Assembly: GCA_905181945.1 (NCBI GenBank)
Contig: CAJIZZ010000029.1
Span: forward strand, 1 to 43,682
Reading direction: 5' to 3'
DNA: 43,682 bases
Source of the DNA: an uncultured Porticoccus sp.
Lineage (GTDB): Bacteria > Pseudomonadota > Gammaproteobacteria > Pseudomonadales > Porticoccaceae
Shown: in pieces, positions 1-10,423 of the stretch
How the letters are laid out: each line of letters begins with the position of its first letter
Position numbering within the stretch: the stretch's first letter is position 1
Translations under genes and position numbers: made by a program
The notes under the pieces: generated by a model
Seen by the model: only the letters and a program-made list of their open reading frames with translations
Told to the model about the DNA's origin: nothing
Databases searched by the model: none

Positions 1-270
1 CACTTCTTCAGCAACCACTTCTTCAGCAACCACTTCTTCAGCAACCACTTCTTCAGCAACCACTTCTTCAGCAACCACTTCTTCAGCAACCACTTCTTCA
101 GCAACCACTTCTTCAGCAACAACAACAGCCTGCTTAATTATTCCAGCTTCTACAAGAACATTTACTTTATCTATTCCATTTATAATCTTTTTAAAAGCAT
201 CTTCTACCGCGTAACGTCCAGAACGCTTTTGATAAATAGTGTACTCATCAGTCTTTTTTAATACTTTCAT
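1..270 (-). CDS. Conserved hypothetical protein with C-terminal VAEEV repeats (3' end outside window)
   Basis: The reading frame starts at the ATG at 270-268, behind a strong AGGAGAG ribosome site, and runs off the left edge. The first 50 residues form a compact basic domain (MKVLKKTDEYTIYQKRSGRY at the start). They are followed by eight perfect copies of the pentapeptide VAEEV (residues 51-90), encoded by eight identical 15-bp units at 1-120. I recognise the N-terminal part only as a small conserved protein of unknown function in marine gammaproteobacteria. The acidic, alanine- and valine-rich tail is probably low-complexity or helical. It lies upstream of nothing visible and downstream of aspS on the same strand, with a 116-bp gap. 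The true length and stop are unknown. Confidence 0.75.
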   Translation of the reverse strand, partial: MKVLKKTDEYTIYQKRSGRYAVEDAFKKIINGIDKVNVLVEAGIIKQAVVVAEEVVAEEVVAEEVVAEEVVAEEVVAEEVVAEEVVAEEV

Positions 271-386
271 CTTTCTCTCCTTAGATTACTCGTTGGTTTT
301 TAAGTGCATCTTTCTTTAATTTAATTTAGTCCTACCAATATAGATAAGCGAACCGGTCAACCTATTAAACTCAAGCTACTAGAGAT

Positions 387-2159
387 TTAAACTACTTTTT
401 TCTTTTCTTTGAGTTGTATATTCATCTCTCTTAGTTGCTTGACATCAGCATATCCTGGGGCATCAGTTAGGAGACAAGCGGCTGTTTGAGTCTTAGGAAA
501 AGCAATAACATCACGAATAGAATCGCTGCCTGTCATAAGCATAACAAGTCGGTCTAAGCCAAAGGCCAAGCCACCATGAGGGGGGCACCCATAACTTAAT
601 GCCTCCAAGAGAAATCCAAATTTTTCTTGGGCATCCTTATCGTTAATCCCAAGAATATCAAATACTGACTTCTGCATCTCTAGGTTATGAATACGTATAG
701 ACCCACCACCAAGCTCAGTGCCATTTATTACCATATCATAAGCTGCTGATAGGGCTTCCCCCGGATTGCTTGCTAACTCCTGAGGAGTGCAAGATGGTCG
801 AGTAAACGGATGATGTAATGATGTCCAGCCGCCCTCTTCAGTTTCTTCAAACATAGGGAAATCAACGACCCATAGAGGCGCCCATCCACAGGTATACAAA
901 TCTAAATCTTCACCCAGCTTGCACCGCAAAGCACCCAAAGCGTCAGAAACAATTTTCTCTTTATCTGCACCAAAGAAAATTAAATCACCATTTTCTGCTT
1001 CTGTGCGCTCAAGTATTGCTGCACGCACCTCGGAAGGAAGGAATTTAACAATTGGTGATTGTAGGCCTTCTTCTAGGTCATCCTTATTGTTCACCTTAAT
1101 GTAGGCTAAACCTCTGGCACCATATATACCTACAAATGAGGTATAGTCATCGATTTGTTTTCGGCTAATAGTGCTTCCTCCGGGAACACGTAAAGCGGTA
1201 ACGCGGCCTTTCGGATCTTTGGCTGGACCAGAAAAAACTTTAAACTCCACACCAATCATTAGATCTTTAATTTCTACTAGCTCAAGAGGTATTCTCAAAT
1301 CTGGCTTATCGCTGCCATACCTAATCATTGCCTCGCTATATGGCATACGAGGGAAATCTCCTAGGTCGGCGCCCAGTAGCTCTTGAAAAACAGAGCGAAT
1401 CATTCCCTCACTAACTTCCATAACCTCCTCTTCGCTAATAAAAGAGCCTTCAATATCTATCTGGGTAAACTCAGGCTGACGGTCAGCACGTAAATCTTCG
1501 TCACGAAAGCATTTTGCGATCTGATAGTACTTGTCTACGCCAGCAACCATAAGGAGCTGCTTAAACAATTGTGGGGATTGAGGTAAAGCAAAAAACTTTC
1601 CTACATGGGTGCGACTAGGAACAAGGTAATCTCTAGCTCCTTCAGGAGTAGCTCGAGTCAAAATAGGGGTCTCAATATCCAGAAAACCTTTTCCATCAAG
1701 ATGATTTCGCATTGTAGCGGTCACCTTAGAACGAAAAAGCAGATTCTTTAACATTTCAGGACGACGCAAATCCATATAACGATACTTTAAACGAACATCT
1801 TCCCCTACTTTACTATGCTCATCTAGCGGGAAAGGTGGCGTCTCAGAAGCATTTAATATTTCTAACTCTAGCCCATATACCTCTATTTCGCCCGTTGGCA
1901 TCTCAGAATTAACTGTCTCTGAGGAGCGGGCCCGGACTTTACCTTTTACCTTAAGCACATACTCACTACGCACCGTATCGGCAGAACTAAAATGCTCGCC
2001 TCCATCTGAATCAAAAACTACCTGAACGATCCCTTCACGATCACGAAGGTCAATAAAAATAACACCGCCATGGTCCCTTCGGCGATGCACCCAACCACAA
2101 ATTGTGATTTCTTGATTAATGTTCTTGGAAGTAAGAGCACCGCAATAAATTGTACGCAT
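387..2159 (-). CDS. aspS: Aspartyl-tRNA synthetase, bacterial type
   Basis: This is a class II synthetase that charges tRNA with aspartate in the cytoplasm. The start is set at the ATG at 2159 (MRTIYCGAL), giving 590 residues, the usual bacterial length; the frame is open further upstream, but the extra residues are not family-like. Visible parts are the N-terminal OB anticodon-binding fold ([20 protein letters not shown]), motif 1 near [13 protein letters not shown], motif 2 ([18 protein letters not shown]), a GAD insertion domain, and motif 3 ([14 protein letters not shown]). Residue 30 is His in RRRDHGG, as in AspRS enzymes that also charge tRNA-Asn, whereas E. coli has RRRDLGS. The gene follows the HIT gene on the same strand, 183 bp away, and its leader carries a strong inverted repeat. 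Confidence 0.97.
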   Translation of the reverse strand: MRTIYCGALTSKNINQEITICGWVHRRRDHGGVIFIDLRDREGIVQVVFDSDGGEHFSSADTVRSEYVLKVKGKVRARSSETVNSEMPTGEIEVYGLELEILNASETPPFPLDEHSKVGEDVRLKYRYMDLRRPEMLKNLLFRSKVTATMRNHLDGKGFLDIETPILTRATPEGARDYLVPSRTHVGKFFALPQSPQLFKQLLMVAGVDKYYQIAKCFRDEDLRADRQPEFTQIDIEGSFISEEEVMEVSEGMIRSVFQELLGADLGDFPRMPYSEAMIRYGSDKPDLRIPLELVEIKDLMIGVEFKVFSGPAKDPKGRVTALRVPGGSTISRKQIDDYTSFVGIYGARGLAYIKVNNKDDLEEGLQSPIVKFLPSEVRAAILERTEAENGDLIFFGADKEKIVSDALGALRCKLGEDLDLYTCGWAPLWVVDFPMFEETEEGGWTSLHHPFTRPSCTPQELASNPGEALSAAYDMVINGTELGGGSIRIHNLEMQKSVFDILGINDKDAQEKFGFLLEALSYGCPPHGGLAFGLDRLVMLMTGSDSIRDVIAFPKTQTAACLLTDAPGYADVKQLREMNIQLKEKKKVV

Positions 2160-2199
2160 TATTTTTCCCATATTAATACAAGCTCTGCTGAAGAGCCTG

Positions 2200-2257
2200 T
2201 CCATACCTATAGAGTTATAGCCCTATAGGTATGGATCTCAAAAATTCTGGCATTATA
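2200..2257 (-). promoter_or_regulatory. aspS leader: candidate -10 box and 13-bp perfect inverted repeat
   Basis: On the minus strand TATAAT lies at 2257-2252. Just downstream is a perfect 13-bp inverted repeat (arms 2200-2212 and 2223-2235, 10-nt spacer) that would form a hairpin in the aspS 5' leader, ending about 40 nt before the chosen ATG. It has no following T-run towards aspS, so it is not a classical terminator. No good -35 box is visible. It could be an operator, an mRNA-stabilising hairpin or an autoregulatory element. The repeat is directly seen; its role is inferred. Confidence 0.4.
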
Positions 2258-2342
2258 CATCATGAAAACGGGCGCTAGAAGAACAGATCTTGTCTCATGA
2301 TCGCGAGCCGAAGATCTGCAACGATAGATTAGCGCACATCTT

Positions 2343-2777
2343 TCAGATTGGGCGCTCGATAAAACTAAAGTCTTTTCCGGCAAGAGACAGGCCCATTGAC
2401 TTAATTCGAAGCTGCAGTTTATCTTTTTTGTATTCAGTCTGAGGCGCAGCAGCCCATACCGGATTCGGCCAAGAAGCATCGTTCTTATAGCGAGCAACAT
2501 GATGCACATGCAACTGAGGAACCATGTTACCTAAAGCTGCAATGTTAATCTTGTCAGGCGCAAACAATTTCGCCATCGTTTCAGCCAATAAACAAGATTC
2601 TTTTATTAGCTGCATTCTTTCTTGATTCGACAAATGGTAAATTTCTGTAATATCAGGTTTTTTTGGCACCAAAATAAACCAAGGATAACTTGCATCTCGA
2701 TGAATAAGAAGATTTGATAGCTCAAATTCACCAACAGGTATACTATCCTGAATTAACCGGGGGTGGAGCTTAAACAT
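2343..2777 (-). CDS. HIT (histidine triad) family protein
   Basis: This is a 144-residue member of the HIT superfamily, which are nucleotidyl hydrolases or transferases, often acting on dinucleoside polyphosphates or nucleoside phosphoramidates. The signature is QLHVHHVARYKND at about residues 88-100. The classical HxHxHxx triad reads H-V-H-H-V here; I know this form from gammaproteobacterial HIT proteins that carry LHVHHVARF followed by a conserved WP-PVWG-type segment, here SWPNPVWA. The start ATG at 2777 has an excellent GGGAGG site 7 nt upstream. It lies just upstream of aspS on the same strand and diverges from proS. The exact substrate is unknown. Confidence 0.88.
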   Translation of the reverse strand: MFKLHPRLIQDSIPVGEFELSNLLIHRDASYPWFILVPKKPDITEIYHLSNQERMQLIKESCLLAETMAKLFAPDKINIAALGNMVPQLHVHHVARYKNDASWPNPVWAAAPQTEYKKDKLQLRIKSMGLSLAGKDFSFIERPI

Positions 2778-2863
2778 TTAAATACCTCCCTACTTTATAT
2801 CAATACATACGGGCATCGTAAAATACTCTCTTTTGCGTTAACCGCCAAGATAAAGAATAGATT

Positions 2864-4615
2864 ATGCGCGCTAGCAAATTTCTCATTACCACAAAGAAAG
2901 AAATCCCTTCTGATGCAGAAGTCATTAGCCATCAGCTAATGTTGCGAGCAGGAATGATTCGAAAGTTAACCTCAGGCCTATATACCTGGCTTCCCATAGG
3001 ATTACGCGTGCTACGCAAAGTGGAAGCTATCATTAGAGAAGAAATGGATAGATCTGGGGCGCAAGAAGTCCTGATGCCTATAACCCAACCTGCCGAAATT
3101 TGGAAAAAATCAGGTCGCTGGAAAGAGTACGGCCCAGAGCTTCTTCGAATAAAAGATAGGCATGATCGATCTTTTTGCCTAGGCCCAACTCACGAAGAGG
3201 TCATCACTGACCTGGTTGGGCACGAAATTCAAAGCTACAAACAACTACCCGTTACTTTTTATCAAATACAAACTAAGTTTCGGGACGAAAGACGTCCTCG
3301 TTTTGGCGTTATGCGATCTAGAGAATTTTTAATGAAGGATGCTTATTCTTTTCATGCCTCTGAAGAAAGTCTTCGCCACACATACGAGTTGATGCATCAA
3401 ACCTATACTAATATTTTCAAACGAATAGGCTTAGATTTTAGGTCTGTTATTGCTGACACTGGTAGCATTGGCGGAAATCATTCACATGAATTTCACGTTT
3501 TGGCCGCATCCGGTGAAGATGCTATTGCTTTTTCAACTAAAAGTGATTTTGCAGCGAACATTGAGACAACTAAAGCGGTTAACCTAGAGAAAAAGACCTC
3601 AAACAACAGACAGCAACTACAAAAAATTGAAATATCACACCAACATAGTACTGTAGGGACAAATAAGCTCCCAGATACAGATAAAGTCCAAACAATTAAG
3701 ATAATAATTGTGCTGGCTGAGCCCGATATAATACTATCTAACGATGATCAGGCTATTTCGATCAATCCATTAGCGGCGTTGATCTTGCGTGATGATCATG
3801 AGCTCAATACTGTTAAATCTCAAAAAATTAGTGGCATCAAATCACCACTGACTTTAGCGAGCCAAGAGATCATCAAAAAACAATTCGGTTGTGATATCAG
3901 CTTCTTGGGACCGGTAGGTCTTAACATCCCTGTGATTGCTGACCATGCTGCTAGCCAGTTAATTGACTTTACATGTGGAGCTAACAAAGATGGTTTCTAT
4001 CTTACAGGAGTCAACTGGGAGCGCGACTGCCCAGATGTAAGAGTCGAAGATATTAGGAATGCCGTCCAAGGAGACCCTAGTCCAGATGGTCGAGGAGTAT
4101 TAGATATCAAGCGTGGTATAGAGGTTGGGCATATCTTTCAACTGGGGGCTAAATATAGTAAAACTATGAACGCAACAGTGCTCAACGAAGAAGGTAAGGA
4201 ACAGACGATGTTTATGGGTTGCTATGGAATCGGGGTCAGTAGAATTGTAGCTGCTGCTATTGAGCAAAATAATGATGCCAGCGGTATTGTATGGCCAGAT
4301 GCATTGGCGCCTTTTCAAATTGCATTGATCCCTATCAATATGCAAAAATCTGAGCAAGTAAAAATAGTTTGCGAAAAAATTCACTCTGAGCTTGTAGGTT
4401 TAGGGTTCGATGTTCTCTTTATGGATCAAGACAAATCGCGCCTAGGCGTCATGTTATCAACCGTTGAGCTTATCGGCCTACCTCATTGCATAGTGGTTGG
4501 GGAAAGAAGTTTAGAGCAAGGAGTCGTTGAATACCGCAATCGCCGATATTCAGAAAACCAGAATATCTCTCTCACAGATCTCAATCAATTTTTACTCCAG
4601 AATATAAAACGCTAA
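2864..4615 (+). CDS. proS: Prolyl-tRNA synthetase with diverged editing domain
   Basis: This is a bacterial-type class II ProRS of 583 residues that attaches proline to tRNA-Pro. The catalytic core is well conserved: the N-terminal MRASKFLITTKKE, GLYTWLPIG, motif 2 around TKFRDERRPRFGVMRSREFLMKDAYSF, motif 3 around GCYGIGVSRIVAAAIEQN, and the C-terminal anticodon domain. The inserted editing (INS, YbaK-like) domain at about residues 225-400 is much less conserved. The lysine matching E. coli K279 is kept (TIK). The position matching H369 is Tyr (DGFYLTG), and the Gly-containing loop before GPV reads SFLGPV. The core enzyme is certain; weakened clearance of mischarged Ala-tRNA-Pro is an inference. 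The gene diverges from the HIT gene and converges on secF. Confidence 0.97.
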   Translation: MRASKFLITTKKEIPSDAEVISHQLMLRAGMIRKLTSGLYTWLPIGLRVLRKVEAIIREEMDRSGAQEVLMPITQPAEIWKKSGRWKEYGPELLRIKDRHDRSFCLGPTHEEVITDLVGHEIQSYKQLPVTFYQIQTKFRDERRPRFGVMRSREFLMKDAYSFHASEESLRHTYELMHQTYTNIFKRIGLDFRSVIADTGSIGGNHSHEFHVLAASGEDAIAFSTKSDFAANIETTKAVNLEKKTSNNRQQLQKIEISHQHSTVGTNKLPDTDKVQTIKIIIVLAEPDIILSNDDQAISINPLAALILRDDHELNTVKSQKISGIKSPLTLASQEIIKKQFGCDISFLGPVGLNIPVIADHAASQLIDFTCGANKDGFYLTGVNWERDCPDVRVEDIRNAVQGDPSPDGRGVLDIKRGIEVGHIFQLGAKYSKTMNATVLNEEGKEQTMFMGCYGIGVSRIVAAAIEQNNDASGIVWPDALAPFQIALIPINMQKSEQVKIVCEKIHSELVGLGFDVLFMDQDKSRLGVMLSTVELIGLPHCIVVGERSLEQGVVEYRNRRYSENQNISLTDLNQFLLQNIKR

Positions 4616-4630
4616 GCCATTAATCAGATC

Positions 4631-4648
4631 AATAAGCGCCGCTTTATT
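4631..4648. terminator. Possible bidirectional terminator between proS and secF
   Basis: In the 36-bp gap between the convergent proS and secF genes, AATAAGC and GCTTTATT flank a GCC loop, with one bulge. The AT-rich outer arms could serve as U-tracts in either direction. The stem is short, so this is weakly supported. Confidence 0.3.
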
Positions 4649-4651
4649 TAG

Positions 4652-5569
4652 CTAGGGTAGCTCATTTATCTCTGCGTCCTCTTTTTCAGAAGGCATTAAA
4701 TCTTCTCGCTGTAGGCCTAAGGTAAGAAGCATGTTTGATGCCACATAAATTGACGAGTAAGTTCCAATAAAAACACCCACTATTAACGCAATAGCAAAAT
4801 TATGAATCAACTCTCCACCAAATAAGAATAATGACACTAGCACCAGCAGTGTAGTCAGGGATGTTACTAAGGTGCGACCAAGAGTTTGGGTTAATGATTT
4901 GTTAATTACTGTTTCGATATTAGAAATACGCAACAATCGTAAATTTTCTCGAATCCTGTCAGATACAACTATGGTGTCATTCAGCGAATATCCTATAACT
5001 GCTAATACTGCAGCTAAAACAGTAAGATCAAATTCCAAGCCGGTAACGGAGAAAAATCCAAGGGTGATAATTACATCGTGAGCCAGCGCAACGACCGCAC
5101 CTAAAGAAAACTTATATTGAAACCGAATAGCGATATACATCATAACAACCAGCAAGGCTACAAGCATGCCAAGGCCACCATCCTCTCGTAGCTCTTCCCC
5201 TACCTGAGGCCCCACAAAGTCGACTCGACGTAAAACAACATTAGGCTGGTTGGTTTGAAGTGCTTGTAGGACCGCATCAGACAAGCCTGATTCAGGCTTT
5301 CCCTGCATGCGAATAAGGACATCTCTCTCAGACCCAAAGTGGACAACAACGGGAGCCTCAAAGCCGGCTTTAGTTAGCTGGGCTCGGATATCTATCAAAT
5401 TAGCTGACTCTTGATAGCCCACTTCAATCTGAGTGCCACCAGTAAAATCTAACCCTAGAACCAACCCTTTGGTGCCAAAAGAAACAATAGATCCAATAAT
5501 TAGAAAAATAGAAAGAATGAACGCTACTTTCCGCTGACCCATAAAATTAACAACACTATCAGTGATCAT
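4652..5569 (-). CDS. secF: Protein translocase subunit SecF
   Basis: This inner-membrane subunit works with SecD to pull exported proteins across the membrane using the proton gradient. It has 305 residues, close to the family norm. It shows an N-terminal membrane helix (about residues 14-35), the conserved LGLDFTGGTQIEV segment, a periplasmic loop, and a C-terminal block of five helices with GYSLNDTIVVSDRIRENLR, the typical SecF motif. The ATG at 5569 lies 10 bp after the secD stop, so the two genes are almost certainly co-transcribed and translationally close. The C-terminal tail is acidic. Confidence 0.96.
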   Translation of the reverse strand: MITDSVVNFMGQRKVAFILSIFLIIGSIVSFGTKGLVLGLDFTGGTQIEVGYQESANLIDIRAQLTKAGFEAPVVVHFGSERDVLIRMQGKPESGLSDAVLQALQTNQPNVVLRRVDFVGPQVGEELREDGGLGMLVALLVVMMYIAIRFQYKFSLGAVVALAHDVIITLGFFSVTGLEFDLTVLAAVLAVIGYSLNDTIVVSDRIRENLRLLRISNIETVINKSLTQTLGRTLVTSLTTLLVLVSLFLFGGELIHNFAIALIVGVFIGTYSSIYVASNMLLTLGLQREDLMPSEKEDAEINELP

Positions 5570-5579
5570 ATCAGCTTTC

Positions 5580-7442
5580 CTAAATCCAGATTTTTTCTAT
5601 GGTGCGATTACCATAACTCAAGTTAACTAACGCTCTGGTGACAATAATAGCCGTAAACATGGACACTAAAATACCGATGGAAAGAGTCACCGCAAACCCC
5701 TGTACGGGGCCAGACCCAATAACAAAAAGAATAATAGCAACTATAAGAGTTGTTACATTAGCATCTACAATTGAAACAAAGGCTCGATCGTATCCAGCAT
5801 TAATAGCAGACTGAGCAGGTAAACCGGAGGCTAGCTCTTCTTTGATTCGCGAAAATATAAGCACATTTGCATCTACCGCTATCCCTACTGTCAAAACAAT
5901 GCCGGCAATACCAGGTAATGTTAAAGTTGCCTCAAGCAGTGACATGAAGGCCATCAAAATCAATAAGTTTAAAGTCAAAGCGATATTAGCAAAAAGACCG
6001 AATAGCTTGTAATAAATTAACATAAAAGCAATTACAAGAAGCATACCAATCGTTACAGATTTGACACCCAAAGAAATATTTTCAGCTCCCAGCGATGGAC
6101 CAATAGTCCTCTCTTCTACAAAATACATTGGGGCGGCCATAGCGCCCGCCCTCAAAAATAATGCTAACTCAGAAGCTTCACGCGGACTAGTCAAGCCGGT
6201 AATTTGAAAACCAACACCCAGGGCGCTCTGAATAGTCGCCAAATTGATAATTTTCTTATCGACATAGCGCTCAGAAACGGCTACCCGCTTACCAGTGTCA
6301 TCAGTGTCATATTTTCTTCCTACCTTGTATTCAATAAACAGGACCCCCAGACGACGTCCAATATTATTTCTAGATATGCGGTGCATTCTGGCGCCACCTT
6401 TACTATTTAAGGTAATACTCACATTGGGAGTTCCTTGCTCGTCAAAACCGGCAGAAGCCTTGGACACATGATCACCTGTAATTACCACCGTGCGCTTTAA
6501 AAAAGCGTCTTTAATCCCTCTGTCGCGGACATAGTTTTCACTGAATTCAAATCTTTCGCGATTGGTAGATCCAGCTTCCGCCTCTAACCTGAACTCTAAA
6601 TTTGCCGTTTTACCAATAATTCGTTTAGCCTCGGCAGTATCCTGCACGCCAGGTAGCTCGACAACAACTCTATTTCTTCCCTGGCGCTGAACAACTGGCT
6701 CTGACACTCCTAATTCATTCACACGATTACGCAATGTCGTTAAATTTTGATTAATAGCGTAGTCTTCAATTTTTTTAATTTCTGATTCCAGCATTTCAGA
6801 GTGAATGATAAAAAAACCGTTTTCTTCAGTGCTCTTTCTAGTTATGCCTCTAAATTTATTACGCAAAATACTGCTTGCTTTCTCTGCCTCAGCCTTAGTT
6901 TTAAAAACACTGACTATTAACCTCCCATTCACTATTTTTACAGACTCGTAACGTAGTTTTTCTTCTCGCATAGCAGCACGCACTTGGGTAACCGTGGTCT
7001 CCATTTGCTTTTCTACAACCTCATCAGTATTTACTTCAAGCAAAAAGTGGACTCCTCCTCGAAGATCAAGGCCGAGCTTCATTGGAGAGGCTCCAAATTT
7101 AGACAACCATTCTGGAGTTGTTGGAGCCAAATTTAATGCAACAATATAATCAGGGCCAAGCTTATCCTGAATAACTCGCTTTGCAGGCAACTGCTGATCA
7201 ATATCTTTTAAGCGAAGGAGGCCGTTTTCTCCACTTACTTCTTCACCAAAATATTCAATATTCGCCACTCTTAATGCATTTGTAATTTTATCCATCACCG
7301 GCTGGTCAATTACCATTTCTCCGTTCTGCCCAGAGATTTGTAATGCAGGGTCTGCCGCAAAAAGATTAGGTAAGGCATAAACAACACTCATAACTATGGT
7401 TACAAGAATAAAAAGATAAGTCTTTAAAGGATAATTATTCAT
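5580..7442 (-). CDS. secD: Protein translocase subunit SecD
   Basis: SecD is the larger partner of SecF, an RND-like membrane protein that supports late steps of Sec export. It has 620 residues. Visible parts are a first membrane helix (about residues 7-28), LGLDLRGGVHFLLEV, the large periplasmic region (about 130-450) with RNRVNELGVSEPVVQRQG, and a C-terminal membrane block containing GIAVDANVLIFSRIKEEL. The start is ATG 7442. In most gammaproteobacteria yajC precedes secD; here only 216 bp separate secD from tgt and no YajC-like reading frame is present. Confidence 0.96.
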   Translation of the reverse strand: MNNYPLKTYLFILVTIVMSVVYALPNLFAADPALQISGQNGEMVIDQPVMDKITNALRVANIEYFGEEVSGENGLLRLKDIDQQLPAKRVIQDKLGPDYIVALNLAPTTPEWLSKFGASPMKLGLDLRGGVHFLLEVNTDEVVEKQMETTVTQVRAAMREEKLRYESVKIVNGRLIVSVFKTKAEAEKASSILRNKFRGITRKSTEENGFFIIHSEMLESEIKKIEDYAINQNLTTLRNRVNELGVSEPVVQRQGRNRVVVELPGVQDTAEAKRIIGKTANLEFRLEAEAGSTNRERFEFSENYVRDRGIKDAFLKRTVVITGDHVSKASAGFDEQGTPNVSITLNSKGGARMHRISRNNIGRRLGVLFIEYKVGRKYDTDDTGKRVAVSERYVDKKIINLATIQSALGVGFQITGLTSPREASELALFLRAGAMAAPMYFVEERTIGPSLGAENISLGVKSVTIGMLLVIAFMLIYYKLFGLFANIALTLNLLILMAFMSLLEATLTLPGIAGIVLTVGIAVDANVLIFSRIKEELASGLPAQSAINAGYDRAFVSIVDANVTTLIVAIILFVIGSGPVQGFAVTLSIGILVSMFTAIIVTRALVNLSYGNRTIEKIWI

Positions 7443-7483
7443 AAAATTGTTCTTTGTGTGGCATAAAAATGATCAAGGCTCGC

Positions 7484-7513
7484 ATTATAGGCTGAAAACA
7501 GTCTTCTTGTGAG
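7484..7513 (-). promoter_or_regulatory. Candidate secDF promoter
   Basis: On the minus strand a perfect TATAAT lies at 7489-7484. An 18-nt spacer separates it from CTCACA at 7513-7508, which matches TTGACA at four of six positions. Transcription would begin about 35 nt before the secD ATG. Together with the terminator-like hairpin after tgt, this suggests that secDF is its own transcription unit. Confidence 0.42.
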
Positions 7514-7617
7514 GCCTGCTAAAGATTATTTTTAGGCTTTTAAAGTAAGAGTCTCTGAAAAACTACTCTTTTTTTCAATGCTACACTTAATAAAATAAAA
7601 TCAATCAGCTCTTACTG

Positions 7618-7638
7618 AAAAAGCAGCAGGCAGCTGCC
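7618..7638 (-). terminator. Weak intrinsic terminator after tgt
   Basis: Read on the minus strand, GCAGC-TGCCT-GCTGC is followed directly by TTTTT, about 20 nt after the tgt stop. The stem is 5 bp, GC-rich and extendable by one G-U pair. A perfect 10-bp palindrome, GGCAGCTGCC at 7629-7638, overlaps it and could form a competing fold. Confidence 0.42.
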
Positions 7639-7658
7639 ATTGGTTGTCCTTTAATTAA

Positions 7659-9852
<2,194 letters not shown>

Positions 9853-9968
9853 AACAGGTTGTATGTCGCTCTCATTGAATGCAAAGTCCGCAAGGGTAAT
9901 AGAAATAGGAGTCCATAGCTAGCGTCTCTGAGATTAAGCGCTCCGTTAGGCGAGCGGTATATTCTCAC

Positions 9969-9996
9969 TTGCTTCTACGAAGGTCACTGCTATAAT
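9969..9996 (+). promoter_or_regulatory. tRNA-Leu promoter
   Basis: TTGCTT (9969-9974) and a perfect TATAAT (9991-9996) are separated by 16 nt. They place transcription start a few bases before the tRNA at 10007, behind a GC-rich discriminator. This is typical of a stable-RNA promoter. Confidence 0.6.
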
Positions 9997-10006
9997 CGTG
10001 CTCCGT

Positions 10007-10093
10007 GCCAGAGTGGTGAAATTGGTATACACAGGGGATTCAAAATCCCCCGCCCTTAAAAGCGTGCCGGTTCGAGTCCGGCCTCTGGTACCA
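10007..10093 (+). tRNA. tRNA-Leu (anticodon CAA)
   Basis: This is an 87-nt class II tRNA with an encoded CCA end. The acceptor stem GCCAGAG pairs with CTCTGGT (first pair G-U), and the discriminator base is A. The anticodon stem is GGGGA/TCCCC around the loop TTCAAAA, giving CAA, which reads UUG leucine codons. A long variable arm and the T-arm GCCGGTTCGAGTCCGGC are present. Interestingly, UUG is also the start codon of several genes in this window, though initiation uses tRNA-fMet. Confidence 0.96.
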
Positions 10094-10423
10094 CTCCTTA
10101 TTTTTCTTTAGTCCAAGCCTGTCCATATGGCTCTTTAGTAAATTTTAACTTTAAAGTAAGTATATGATTTAATTAATTAATAATACAGCTGTCTAGTATT
10201 AGACTTTGTCATACATTGGCAGCCTGAAATAATTGTTGGTATATTTTTTGGTATCGTTTTTAAAATAACCTATTAGATAGCAAGATACCCGAAAAATATC
10301 CGGGCACTTTTGAAGCAATCTGGTGGCAATAGGTGCTAAAAGCCATATGTCAACTCAGAAGTCACTCATCAAATCCTCTCTGAGGCTGGCCGCAAAGGCG
10401 CTCTATCAAGACTTGGCGCCTGC
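10094..10423. other. Gene-free stretch downstream of tRNA-Leu
   Basis: I see no convincing gene in these 330 bases: all frames are broken by stops. There is a short AT-rich palindrome (TTAATTAATTAA near 10169-10183) and a small CCCG/CGGG hairpin near 10288-10306. I found no copy of the tRNA 3' end that would mark an attachment site, and no integrase fragment that I can name. Confidence 0.5.

Noticed and set aside
1-120. Tandem repeats as a possible CRISPR array
   Set aside because: The units are contiguous, without spacers, in frame, and code VAEEV within an open reading frame.
2284-2318. 8-bp inverted repeat (CAGATCTT/AAGATCTG) between aspS and the HIT gene
   Set aside because: The 19-nt spacer and short stem, without a T-run, make it weak compared with the adjacent 13-bp repeat.
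2207-2509. 100-residue minus-strand frame overlapping the HIT gene
   Set aside because: It overlaps the well-supported HIT reading frame, has no family features, and is a shadow frame.
7547-7575. AAGAGT/ACTCTT hairpin followed by a T-run on the plus strand
   Set aside because: No plus-strand gene lies upstream, so a terminator there would have no transcript to stop.
10094-10423. tmRNA, integrase remnant or att site downstream of the tRNA
   Set aside because: No tag-peptide frame, tRNA-like halves, integrase motifs or duplicate of the tRNA 3' end could be found.
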